Origin: Herbidospora yilanensis
Lineage (GTDB): Bacteria > Actinomycetota > Actinomycetes > Streptosporangiales > Streptosporangiaceae
Length of the DNA: 64,000 bases
Direction: 5' to 3'
Assembly: GCF_001570565.1 (NCBI RefSeq)
Contig: NZ_BBXE01000042.1
Location: forward strand, 22,089 to 86,088
Shown here: one piece after another, positions 1 to 7,114 of the stretch
Numbering within the stretch: position 1 is the stretch's first letter
Layout of the letters: every line of letters begins with the position of its first letter
The notes under the pieces: generated by a model
Seen by the model: the letters and a program-made list of their open reading frames with translations, nothing else
Told to the model about the DNA's origin: nothing
The model's database searches: none
Position numbers and translations under genes: made by a program

Positions 1-434
1 GCGGTGGAGTGAGGACGCCACCCGGCCTTCTCGAAGAATTCGTAGCCGTGCTTCCGTGCTCCAGGGATCTCGGCGGTGAGTAGGGCTTGCGTCCCGTCGG
101 CCTGGAATTCGGCCGCCTCCTGCAGCAGTGCCGTACCGAGTCCGCGCTGCTGCCATTCGGGCGCGACGATGGGACCCCACAGCCGAGCTGATGAGCCCGG
201 CGCGGCCGCGTGGCGAAGAGCCGCTGCGGCGGCCAGTGTGCCGTCGGCGAGACGGGCCAGGAACACGGTCGTCGGCAGCGCGTTGCCACTGGGGCGCAGC
301 CGGGAGCGCACGAGTGCGGAGGTCACCGGCCGTTGGTCGGGCCAGCCGCGCATGGCGGCGTATCCGAGATCTGCGAGCTCCTCGTCCAGAGGGGTCCTGG
401 GCTCATAAGCGATGTTGCTGATCGAGATCGTCAT
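1..434 (-). CDS. GNAT-family N-acetyltransferase, C-terminus cut by window edge
   Basis: The minus-strand frame opens with ATG at 434 and runs off the window start, giving at least 144 residues. The stretch around residues 91-105 (APEWQQRGLGTALLQ) is the acetyl-CoA-binding motif A of GNAT enzymes, with the Q/R-x-x-G-x-G core QRGLGTA. The following segment ending KHGYEFFEKAGW is the usual beta6-beta7 region. Its ATG overlaps the TGA of the upstream methyltransferase (ATGA at 431-434), so it is the last visible gene of a tightly coupled five-gene operon. The acceptor substrate cannot be told from sequence. Because it sits with two methyltransferases it may modify the same molecule; that is inference. 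Confidence 0.85.
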   Translation of the reverse strand, partial: MTISISNIAYEPRTPLDEELADLGYAAMRGWPDQRPVTSALVRSRLRPSGNALPTTVFLARLADGTLAAAAALRHAAAPGSSARLWGPIVAPEWQQRGLGTALLQEAAEFQADGTQALLTAEIPGARKHGYEFFEKAGWRPHST

Positions 435-1237
435 GGGCGCCTCGATTGGGTGGCTGCTATACCGACGCAGACACTGCCGCGTCCGATCAGGAATGCCGGG
501 TGGAGGGCCAGCGCGACCGTGGGCGGGGCGCTTCGGGTGAACAGGCGAACCTGGCCGAAGCCGTTGCGGAAGGCGTCGGCGATCTGATCGGGAGACGCGA
601 ACGGGCTGGGCCTGGAAGGGTGGCGAAGCCGTTGTCGGGCGAGGACCATCCGTTCGGCCGAGGTCGCGGGCCAGGTGGTGGCGGCCAGGGCTTGTCCAGC
701 TCGGCCGATCCGGTCGTATTCGAGGTAGCCGGCGCGTCCGGCGATCCGAGAGGTGTAGAGCAGGAGGCCGTCCTCGGACAGCAGACCTGCCAGGCGGGTG
801 ATCACTGCCTCGCGGTCTGCGGGACTGGGCAGCAGCGACAGCAGCCCATCGGTGACGATCAGATCGAACGATCCTGACACTCCGGCCAGCTCCGGCGCTT
901 CGGATCGAAGGGTGAAGACCTGGGTGCCGGTCTCCTTCGCCCAGGTGTTGATGAGAGTCAACGGGGTCGGGCAGGCGTCGGCCACCGTGATCTGCATGCC
1001 CGGCTGCAGTTCGGTGAGGATCTGCGGCATGGTCTCGTCCGAGGAACCACAGACCAAGGCAGTCGACGGTTGCCTTTCGGCCAGCGCACGCTGGTAGAAA
1101 GCGGTGTGCCAGCGGGGATTGCCCTTCAGGCCTGCCTGCCGGAACAGCCGCCACGAGGCGTGGTAGCAGAAACAGCCCGGGGCGCAGTTCTCTCGGGCGG
1201 CCGACCAGGCGCCTCTGATCGTGAGGGACGCGGTCAT
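431..1237 (-). CDS. Class I SAM-dependent methyltransferase-like protein
   Basis: This protein of 268 residues has a Rossmann-type core. A motif I-like strand and loop at about residues 58-72 (TALVCGSSDETMPQIL) is followed by an acidic strand end (ITVADACPTP, Asp87) and a motif-II-like FDLIVTDGLLSLLP. The glycine-rich loop is degenerate (CGSSDE rather than GxGxG), so SAM binding is likely but unproven. Residues 18-24 hold three cysteines (CAPGCFC) that could bind metal. It overlaps both neighbours by 4 bases, which indicates translational coupling with the second methyltransferase upstream and the acetyltransferase downstream. The target molecule is unknown. Confidence 0.75.
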   Translation of the reverse strand: MTASLTIRGAWSAARENCAPGCFCYHASWRLFRQAGLKGNPRWHTAFYQRALAERQPSTALVCGSSDETMPQILTELQPGMQITVADACPTPLTLINTWAKETGTQVFTLRSEAPELAGVSGSFDLIVTDGLLSLLPSPADREAVITRLAGLLSEDGLLLYTSRIAGRAGYLEYDRIGRAGQALAATTWPATSAERMVLARQRLRHPSRPSPFASPDQIADAFRNGFGQVRLFTRSAPPTVALALHPAFLIGRGSVCVGIAATQSRRP

Positions 1238-2010
1238 CGTTTCTGGCCGATGAGGTGGAACAGGCGGGCGATCTGCCGGTAGGGGTCACGGCATCCGGCC
1301 TGCCATTCAGCCTCCAGGACGTAGTCGAACCCCTCGCCGACCGGGGCGTCGCCCAGGTGGTCGGTGAACACCCGCACCCCGTACCACTGGCATGTCGTCA
1401 CCCCGGCCTCGCCGAGGATCGCCTCGACCGCGGAGAGGGCGTCGGCCCGGCTGCTCACCCCGAGATTGCCCTCGACGGAACCGGCCCCCAGCACCGCGAC
1501 CGCATCCGCCCATCGGCCCTCCAAGGCGGGACGCATGGCCAGCCCATCGGCGTTCTTGGTCAGCAACGACACCAGGCCGCCCGGTCGGACCGCCGATGCG
1601 AGGTCGTTCAGGAAGGCGTGCGGGTTCTCGGCGTACATCAGCACGCCATGGCAGCAGACGAGATCGAAGCCGTTCTCGGCCAGATGCCCGGCCTGGTCGG
1701 CGGTGCCTTCGACAAGCGTGATTCGGTCGCGGACCTGCTCGCTTTCTCCCGAGATCCGGTCGGCGGCCCGCTTGTGCATGCCCTGGTCGGGGTCCAGCAG
1801 GGTCACCCGGTGTCCGGCGCGCGCGAGCAGGACGGCCTGGTGGCCGTCACCCCCGCCGATGTCCAGGACCTGCTGGGAGTCGCTGGGCAGGTGAGTGCGC
1901 AGGGCGCGGGCGACCAGGGCGTGACGGAGCGCGCCGCGCAACGTACCGGCGTGACGGGCATAACCAGCCGACAGATCAGCACCGGACGCCGAGGTCCAAC
2001 TGTTGCTCAC
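1234..2010 (-). CDS. Class I SAM-dependent methyltransferase
   Basis: The 258-residue protein has a canonical SAM motif I at about residues 48-59 (VLDIGGGDGHQA), an acidic ribose-binding residue after strand 2 (Asp73 in TLLDPDQGM), and a motif-IV-like segment FDLVCCHGVLMYAENP near residue 118-131. The last segment recalls the CmoM/SmtA tRNA-methyltransferase group (CxxVLEWV in Escherichia coli), but this may be only a general class I feature. The start codon at 2010 overlaps the stop of the upstream unknown gene by 4 bases, and its own stop overlaps the next start by 4. The substrate is unknown; the operon context with an AdoHcy-hydrolase-like protein suggests a dedicated methylation pathway. 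Confidence 0.85.
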   Translation of the reverse strand: MSNSWTSASGADLSAGYARHAGTLRGALRHALVARALRTHLPSDSQQVLDIGGGDGHQAVLLARAGHRVTLLDPDQGMHKRAADRISGESEQVRDRITLVEGTADQAGHLAENGFDLVCCHGVLMYAENPHAFLNDLASAVRPGGLVSLLTKNADGLAMRPALEGRWADAVAVLGAGSVEGNLGVSSRADALSAVEAILGEAGVTTCQWYGVRVFTDHLGDAPVGEGFDYVLEAEWQAGCRDPYRQIARLFHLIGQKR

Positions 2011-2645
2011 GGGTGGGTCTCCTTCGGCGAAAGCAGGGAATCGAACAGGGCCTGGTGCTGAAGCACCAGGCGGATCGACAGGTAGCGGGTCCGTAGCAGT
2101 TCGCGGAGTACCTGACTGGCCGGCGTGTCAGGGAGGGTGCCCTCACGGACGGCCCGGCGCAGTGCGATCAGCTGAGGTACATGCGCTTCGACGTTTTCCA
2201 GGTCGATCGGGTGACTGCGCTCCAGCCACGAGCTGAGCCGCTCTAAGGTCATGACCTCCCAGACCACGGTGTCGCCCCAGAATCCGTCCGGGCCTGCGGC
2301 GGTGACCAGGTGGGGGATGCGGCGCAGCCCGGTTTTGGGCAGGGGCGGTGGCACCGGGCTCGTCACGCACGCGGCTTCGCCGCTGCGACGGCCCCTGATC
2401 GTGCTCAGATGCTTGGAGAAGGCCAGCGCCAAGCCCGTCTCTGCCAGCGCGGTACCGGTAGGGGCGATGGCCACGGCCTCGACCCATGAACGCTGGGCCG
2501 AGGTCAGCGCGAGGCGTACAGCGGCGGCCGGGTCGTGCTCTTCGTGCCAAACGCGTCGTCGTGCCCCGCTGGTAACGACCCCGGGGCTGAGGAGTCTGGC
2601 GGCGTCCTGGGCGGTGAAGAACCGCTCTCCTTGGGCGGTGATCAC
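2007..2645 (-). CDS. Protein of unknown function in methyltransferase operon
   Basis: I do not recognise this 212-residue protein. It is soluble, with no signal peptide or membrane segment. The N-terminal 50 residues read like a small alpha/beta or winged-helix region (FFTAQDAARLLSP), the middle is proline-rich (PVPPPLPKTGLRRIPH), and the C-terminal third is helical and Leu/Arg-rich. No catalytic motif is evident. It is translationally coupled at both ends (ATGA at 2642-2645 and 2007-2010), which argues that it is a real and stoichiometric part of the operon, perhaps a substrate-binding or partner subunit for the methyltransferases. That role is inference only. Confidence 0.75.
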   Translation of the reverse strand: MITAQGERFFTAQDAARLLSPGVVTSGARRRVWHEEHDPAAAVRLALTSAQRSWVEAVAIAPTGTALAETGLALAFSKHLSTIRGRRSGEAACVTSPVPPPLPKTGLRRIPHLVTAAGPDGFWGDTVVWEVMTLERLSSWLERSHPIDLENVEAHVPQLIALRRAVREGTLPDTPASQVLRELLRTRYLSIRLVLQHQALFDSLLSPKETHP

Positions 2646-4075
2646 CGGGTGGCCTGGGGGCCGAACCGTGTGTAGTAGCGCTCAAGCAGGCCGCAGGACT
2701 CCAGGACCCGGTTAGAGGCGTCCACGTTGTGCCCAGCGGTGAAGCCGTGCTCAGGCGTTGCGAGGGTCGACGCGGCCACCAGGAGGCTGGCGAGGATCAG
2801 ATCGGAGTACATGTTCGGCAGCGACTCGGCGTGATGAAAGTTGATCGGGAAACCGTCGCCCACGAGGGTCACCTTTGCGCCCGAAGGCATGTGCAGCCGG
2901 GTTCCCAGCACACCTTCGTCGGTGACCTTCTGCGCCTCATCCGCCAGCTCCGCGACCGCGAACTCCCGATCGCGCGAGGTCGTGGATACCAAATAGCAGT
3001 CTCGGCTGATCGCGGCGGCGTGTTCGCCGCGTAGTCCGGTCCGACCGGTGCAGCCGAGAATTATCAGTGGACGGTGATCGCGCAGAAGCGTGCTGACGCA
3101 CCGGCCAGTGAGATACCCACGCTCGTGCGCCGCGATCAGCCGTACCAATTGCCGGTCATGTACGGCCACCCGCATGTGGCGTGACCGCAGCACAGCGGCG
3201 ATGTGTTCACCGATCCGTCCGAACCCCACCACAAGGGCCGGCTGGCCTTCGAGTTTTTCCTCCGGAAGAAGGCGCAGAAGATTTCTGACCACCGCGTCCG
3301 CGATGCCGTAGCACTCCATCGTCGCCTTCAGTCGCGACTCGGCCACTGAGAAGATCGGCAGTGGGATCCGGTCCTCCCACGGTTCGAGCCGGGTGATGCC
3401 TGAGATGGTCTGTTCCACCAGGCCGACGAAGCGCGGAAGGAGGTCGGGCCGCTGCTCCAGCAGGACGGGCAGCGTGTAGCCGCCGTCATCGATCAGTAGA
3501 CCCGGCAGCCCGAGCGTGGCGGCGCGTCGTGTGTGATCGTGCAGGGCGTCCGCCGCGTCCGTCCAAGGCCACACGGTGACGCCCTGCCTGGCCAGGTGCG
3601 CGTCCACACGGTCGGTGTGCCGGTAGGGGTACCCCTTGTCCAATACGGTGACCGCGTGCGCGGGCACCCCCATAGCCAGTACCGCGTCCACCATCACCAG
3701 GAAGTCGGTCATGTGATGCACCGTCAGCACCGGAGCCACCGATGCCAGGCACCCGGGCGGCAGGAAGCACGGCAGTTCGCCCGTCAACGGCATCTGACCG
3801 CGCAGCGCGTTCATCTCGGTCGTCGTGAACGGAATCCGTCGCACCGCCGCAAGAATCGCCTGTACCTGGTCGGTGGTGAGCCCCGTCGTCTCTTCCGCAA
3901 TCAAGGTGATGACGTGGGTGCCCGAGGCAGATGCCTTGGGCCGGGCCGGCGCGCTGACCAGAAGACGAACGCATGCCTCGGCTCCCACACGCAGGCGCAG
4001 GCCGGTCCCGTCGAGAGCCACCTCGCCGAGGTCGGCGACCTTGGCCACTGCCTCGATCACCGCTTCGCGCACCAT
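2642..4075 (-). CDS. S-adenosylhomocysteine hydrolase-like protein (degenerate active site)
   Basis: The architecture follows adenosylhomocysteinase over about 477 residues. It has an N-terminal substrate domain with a VHHMTDF segment in place of LHMT, a LIDDGGYTLPVL segment near 195-205, VEQTISGITRL near 220-230 matching EETTTGVxRL, and an NAD-binding loop VVGFGRIGE near 282-290 replacing GYGDVGKG. The catalytic segment NVNDSVTKSKFDN of true enzymes is FSVAESRLKATMEC here, so a Lys may be kept but the Asp and Asn are changed. ATG at 4075 was chosen because AGGAGG lies 4 bases upstream; an in-frame ATG at 4105 lacks a spaced site. It may be a diverged hydrolase removing AdoHcy made by the downstream methyltransferases, or an NAD-dependent enzyme on another substrate. 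Confidence 0.75.
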   Translation of the reverse strand: MVREAVIEAVAKVADLGEVALDGTGLRLRVGAEACVRLLVSAPARPKASASGTHVITLIAEETTGLTTDQVQAILAAVRRIPFTTTEMNALRGQMPLTGELPCFLPPGCLASVAPVLTVHHMTDFLVMVDAVLAMGVPAHAVTVLDKGYPYRHTDRVDAHLARQGVTVWPWTDAADALHDHTRRAATLGLPGLLIDDGGYTLPVLLEQRPDLLPRFVGLVEQTISGITRLEPWEDRIPLPIFSVAESRLKATMECYGIADAVVRNLLRLLPEEKLEGQPALVVGFGRIGEHIAAVLRSRHMRVAVHDRQLVRLIAAHERGYLTGRCVSTLLRDHRPLIILGCTGRTGLRGEHAAAISRDCYLVSTTSRDREFAVAELADEAQKVTDEGVLGTRLHMPSGAKVTLVGDGFPINFHHAESLPNMYSDLILASLLVAASTLATPEHGFTAGHNVDASNRVLESCGLLERYYTRFGPQATR

Positions 4076-4122
4076 CGGCCTCCTATTGCGGACTGGGCGG
4101 CCCATCCTTGCAGGGTGGGGTT

Positions 4123-4722
4123 TTAGTTCGAGGTAGCGGTTGCCGACTTGCCAAAGCCGTACTTGAGTTCGGCTCGCTGCGCTCGAACGCGCTGGCCCTT
4201 CATCTGCATCTGCGCGAACTGCTTGCTCACCCCGTAAGTCTCGGCAACGCGCGTGTTGTCCCAGCCATCGAAGGCCATCCGCGCGGCTGCAGCGAGTGGA
4301 ATCAACAACTCGCCGGCCATGAACTTAGCCTCGTATTCCTGTTTCTCATCGAACTGGCGCTTGTGGTCCTCGCCGAGGATCACTCTGTCGAAGGGGTGTT
4401 CCAGCAAGAGATGGCCGAGTTCGTGGGCGATGTTCGACCGACGCCGGGCGGGGGAGTGGGACTCGTTCTCCACGATGAGACGTGCCGTGCCTACTGAAAC
4501 CAGTGCGGCGGACCACGCGGCCGTATCACCGAGGGTGAAGTGACCAAAGGCTTCCGGGCTCACACCGTGATCGAGTAGATCCCCGATTCCGTAAACAGGG
4601 ATCCCATGGGCGTCCGCCATCGCGTACGGATCGAGTGGATCTGTCGGGCTCAGCCCAAGCTCTGCCCGCTCCTCGAGGACGACCTCGCGCATCCGCGGCT
4701 GCGTCCACCCACCTCGGGCCAT
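4123..4722 (-). CDS. ImmA/IrrE-family zinc metallopeptidase
   Basis: The 199-residue protein has the zinc-binding HELGH at residues 100-104 followed by HLLLEHPF, the hallmark of the ImmA/IrrE (COG2856) family. A second helix with acidic residues (KQEYEAKFMAGELLIP) supplies the third ligand, and the C-terminal VAETYGVSKQFAQMQMK is the usual short helix-turn-helix-like tail. Family members cleave or relieve XRE repressors, typically to induce mobile elements or stress regulons. Here the start codon directly follows the stop of an XRE gene with no gap, so repressor and peptidase are made together. The likely target is that repressor. Confidence 0.9.
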   Translation of the reverse strand: MARGGWTQPRMREVVLEERAELGLSPTDPLDPYAMADAHGIPVYGIGDLLDHGVSPEAFGHFTLGDTAAWSAALVSVGTARLIVENESHSPARRRSNIAHELGHLLLEHPFDRVILGEDHKRQFDEKQEYEAKFMAGELLIPLAAAARMAFDGWDNTRVAETYGVSKQFAQMQMKGQRVRAQRAELKYGFGKSATATSN

Positions 4723-5100
4723 TTAGCCCTCCCGGCCTTCTCGTTCGACCCGGAACCGCCGGGCTGCGGCGGCGATGACCTCTTCGAGGTACGCCACATC
4801 GTTCTCCGAGAGATCACGACGCGCCCGCAGCAGGGGGCCGATGGAGGCCACGAGTTCCGGCTCCTCGTCGTCTGTTCGCATCGGATCCACGTAGAAGGAC
4901 TCGGCTGGCATCCGCAGCCAGGTGGTCATCGCCGCGAACGCCGTGACATCTGGCTTCAAGCCACTGGCCATGCGGGAGATTGTCGACGCGGACACGCCGA
5001 TCTCCTTGGCCAACTGCCGCCACGATAGATCCTTTTCGGCACGCGCGGCGTCTAGGGCCGCGTGCAGCGCCTTCACGTTGACCCCAGAGCTGTCGCTCAT
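4723..5100 (-). CDS. XRE-family helix-turn-helix repressor
   Basis: The 125-residue protein has an N-terminal lambda-repressor-like helix-turn-helix at about residues 22-60, with LSWRQLAKEIGVSASTISRM giving the two helices. The rest is a short helical tail with acidic residues (MRTDDEEPELV) and no sensor domain. ATG at 5100 gives a start just before the DNA-binding domain; the frame stays open upstream to 5238 but would then cover the divergent promoter. It is divergent from the ubiquitin-like operon and paired with an ImmA/IrrE peptidase. The three palindromes at 5148-5205 are the obvious operator candidates for autoregulation and for control of the divergent operon. Confidence 0.88.
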   Translation of the reverse strand: MSDSSGVNVKALHAALDAARAEKDLSWRQLAKEIGVSASTISRMASGLKPDVTAFAAMTTWLRMPAESFYVDPMRTDDEEPELVASIGPLLRARRDLSENDVAYLEEVIAAAARRFRVEREGREG

Positions 5101-5147
5101 CCCGGGTGCCCCTGACTTCTGCCAACGCTCAATATGTCGCTCACCCC

Positions 5148-5205
5148 TGCTACAGTAGCATTGCTCGAAACTTCGAGCAGTGGTCCACATCTGGCGCAGA
5201 TGTGG
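5148..5205. promoter_or_regulatory. Cluster of three palindromes between divergent XRE and ubiquitin-like genes
   Basis: Three separate perfect inverted repeats are packed into 58 bases: TGCTAC-A-GTAGCA at 5148-5160, TGCTCGAA-AC-TTCGAGCA at 5162-5179, and CCACATCTG-GCG-CAGATGTGG at 5185-5205. They fill the space between the XRE start at 5100 and the operon start at 5237. The first two share a TGCT..AGCA outer frame, as expected of related operator sites. Binding by the adjacent XRE protein is inferred from position. The third, with no T-run after it, could instead act in RNA as a leader hairpin. Confidence 0.7.
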
Positions 5206-5236
5206 GTCGGGCTCGCCATGCGCCACAGGAGAACTC

Positions 5237-5497
5237 ATGTCTCACGACGACCACGGGCGCCCGCCCGTCTTGATCATCGTCAACACCCGCTCGCACCCCT
5301 GGCGGGAGAAGGCCATCAACTTCGAGCAGCTCGTCGAGCTCGCCTACCCGGGCCAGCCGCCGACCGACCAGGACACCATCACCGTCAGGTACAGCCGTGG
5401 CCACGACGGCCACGGCTCCGGCAGCCTGACCGCCGGCCGCAGCGTGAACGTCAAGAACGGAATGGTCTTCGATGTCGTCCGCACCTCTCGTTCGTGA
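5237..5497 (+). CDS. Multiubiquitin-type beta-grasp ubiquitin-like protein
   Basis: The 86-residue protein matches a single bacterial multiubiquitin domain. It opens with PVLIIVNTRSHPW, then has INFEQLVELAYP as the central helix, DTITVRYSRG as a strand, and ends with a GRSVNVKNGMVFDVV strand pair and the tail RTSRS. The tail has no Gly-Gly, unlike eukaryotic ubiquitin. ATG at 5237 is chosen because AGGAG lies 6-10 bases upstream. It overlaps the E1-like gene by 26 bases. The expected role is the modifier activated by the downstream E1-like enzyme and attached to an unknown target. The family is known from comparative genomics of prokaryotic ubiquitin-like systems. Confidence 0.85.
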   Translation: MSHDDHGRPPVLIIVNTRSHPWREKAINFEQLVELAYPGQPPTDQDTITVRYSRGHDGHGSGSLTAGRSVNVKNGMVFDVVRTSRS

Positions 5498-6641
5498 CCC
5501 GGACCTGTCCCGCCTGCTCAACGACGGCTACGACGTCGTGGTGCAGGCGGGGCACCTGCTCGTCCGGCACATTCCCTACGTCACCGAGGCCGTTACCGTT
5601 CAATACGGATTCCTCGCCTACCCGGTCACCATCAGCGGCGACCGGGTCGTCTCCGACACCGACCACCGCATCTGGTTCGGAGGCTCGGCACCGTGCGACG
5701 AGCACGGCCGCAGGCTGCCGATGGTCAACGACGAGTTCCGGGCGATTGCCGACGGTGTCCAGGCGAACTTCATGCTGTCCTCCAAGCCGGGCCCGAACGG
5801 CTACCCCGACCAGTACACCAAGGTCACCGCCTACACCCGGATGATCGCCGACCAGGCACAGGCACTGGAACCGATGGCCACGGCCACGCCGGGAGCTGCC
5901 TGGCAGGAAGTCGAGGACGACTCACCCTTCGTCTACCGCGACACTGCCACCTCGCGGGCCGGGCTTGCGACGGTCCACCGTCGCTTCCGGGGCCACCGAA
6001 TCGCGATCATCGGGCTCGGCGGCACCGGCGGGTACATCCTGGACCAGGTCGCCAAAACCGAAGTCGACGCGATCCTGCTCATCGACGGAGACCACTTCGA
6101 CAACCACAACGCCTTCCGGGCGCCGGGCGCGGCACCGCTGGAGACACTCCGCGAGCGCCCGAACAAGGCCTCATACTTCGCGTCGGTCTACTCCCGGATG
6201 CACCGTGGCATCACGACATACGAGCATTACCTCGACGAGGACAACCTCGAAGTCCTGTCTGGGGCCACCTTCGTGTTCCTGGCCTCGGACGACGCGCTGA
6301 GCAAAATCCCGATCATGGACTGGCTGGAGGCCCGAGGCGTGCCGTTCATCGACGTCGGCATGGGCATCGAGGAGGTCGATGGCAAGCTCACGGGCCTGCT
6401 GCGAGTCTCCACCAGCTTGCCGGAACGTCGTGCAGAAGCCCGTCGCAGAGTCCCTGCCCCGGCCCCGGAACGCGACGACTACGGTCGCAACATCCAGACC
6501 GCCGACCTCAACGCGCTCAACGCACTCCTCGCGGTCGGCCGCTGGAAACGCCACATCGGCGTCTATGCCGATGTGACCAACGAGGCCTTCACCACCTATT
6601 CGCTGATCACGAACGAGATCGCCAACGAGGACCTGCCATGA
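5472..6641 (+). CDS. E1-like ThiF-family adenylating enzyme with N-terminal extra domain
   Basis: The C-terminal two-thirds (about 170-389) is a ThiF/E1 adenylation domain. The nucleotide loop is IAIIGLGGTGGYILDQ (177-192), followed by ILLIDGDHFDNHNAFR (201-216), which matches the DxDxVxxSNLxR signature of E1 enzymes. Residues 1-150 form a separate domain with a conserved-looking block SDTDHRIWFGGSAPCDEHG (61-79), resembling the DUF6791 domain that precedes ThiF in such proteins. The only cysteine in the whole protein is Cys75 in that N-terminal block, so no E1 catalytic cysteine exists in the adenylation domain. It should activate the beta-grasp protein encoded just upstream, whose gene it overlaps by 26 bases. 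Confidence 0.85.
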   Translation: MSSAPLVRDPDLSRLLNDGYDVVVQAGHLLVRHIPYVTEAVTVQYGFLAYPVTISGDRVVSDTDHRIWFGGSAPCDEHGRRLPMVNDEFRAIADGVQANFMLSSKPGPNGYPDQYTKVTAYTRMIADQAQALEPMATATPGAAWQEVEDDSPFVYRDTATSRAGLATVHRRFRGHRIAIIGLGGTGGYILDQVAKTEVDAILLIDGDHFDNHNAFRAPGAAPLETLRERPNKASYFASVYSRMHRGITTYEHYLDEDNLEVLSGATFVFLASDDALSKIPIMDWLEARGVPFIDVGMGIEEVDGKLTGLLRVSTSLPERRAEARRRVPAPAPERDDYGRNIQTADLNALNALLAVGRWKRHIGVYADVTNEAFTTYSLITNEIANEDLP

Positions 6642-7030
6642 CTGCGGCCGCGTTCCTGCGACCGGAGTTCGTCGAGAGCTTCCCCTCGGAAATGTCGCGT
6701 GGAATCCTCTACGTTTCTATCCCCTACGCGACCTGCGGGCACCTATGCGCCTGCGGCTGCGGGCAGGAGATCGTCACCCCGCTGTCACCCGCGCAGTGGG
6801 CACTCACCTACGACGGCGAGAACGTTTCTCTACGTCCTTCGATCGGTAACTGGGGGTTGTCCTGCCGCTCCCACTACTGGATCAAGGAAGGTGTGGTGCG
6901 GTGGAGTCGTCGCTACACAGCCGATGAGATCGACGACAACCGGGCTCGCGACAGGAGGGATCTACAGGAGCACCTCGATCAAGACCGCCCTGGCCCGATT
7001 GCGAAGTTGATTCGCCGCCTCTGGCGATAG
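6638..7030 (+). CDS. DUF6527-type Cys-rich protein of the ubiquitin-like operon
   Basis: The 130-residue protein begins at ATG 6638, overlapping the TGA of the E1-like gene. It has a compact Cys/His cluster at about residues 28-36 (CGHLCACGC), then a PLSPAQWALTYDGENVSL block and a NWGLSCRSHYWI block near 72-83, followed by a basic and charged C-terminal helix. This pattern matches the DUF6527 family, which I recall as a regular neighbour of multiubiquitin and E1-like genes. The Cys/His layout suggests a zinc-binding treble-clef or ribbon. Its job, whether conjugation, deconjugation or target recognition, is not known to me. Confidence 0.8.
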   Translation: MTAAAFLRPEFVESFPSEMSRGILYVSIPYATCGHLCACGCGQEIVTPLSPAQWALTYDGENVSLRPSIGNWGLSCRSHYWIKEGVVRWSRRYTADEIDDNRARDRRDLQEHLDQDRPGPIAKLIRRLWR

Positions 7031-7114
7031 CTCCCCAAGGTGACGCTCCAACCCGAGTGCGATTTCGGGGCGAAATGGGAACTCCGCCCTCGCTTGGGTG
7101 AGGAACCGATCGCG

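Noticed and set aside
5693..6637. Upstream extension of the DUF6527-type protein frame through the E1-like gene
   Set aside because: The extension is Arg/Pro-rich out-of-frame translation of the E1-like gene; the family similarity starts at 6638.
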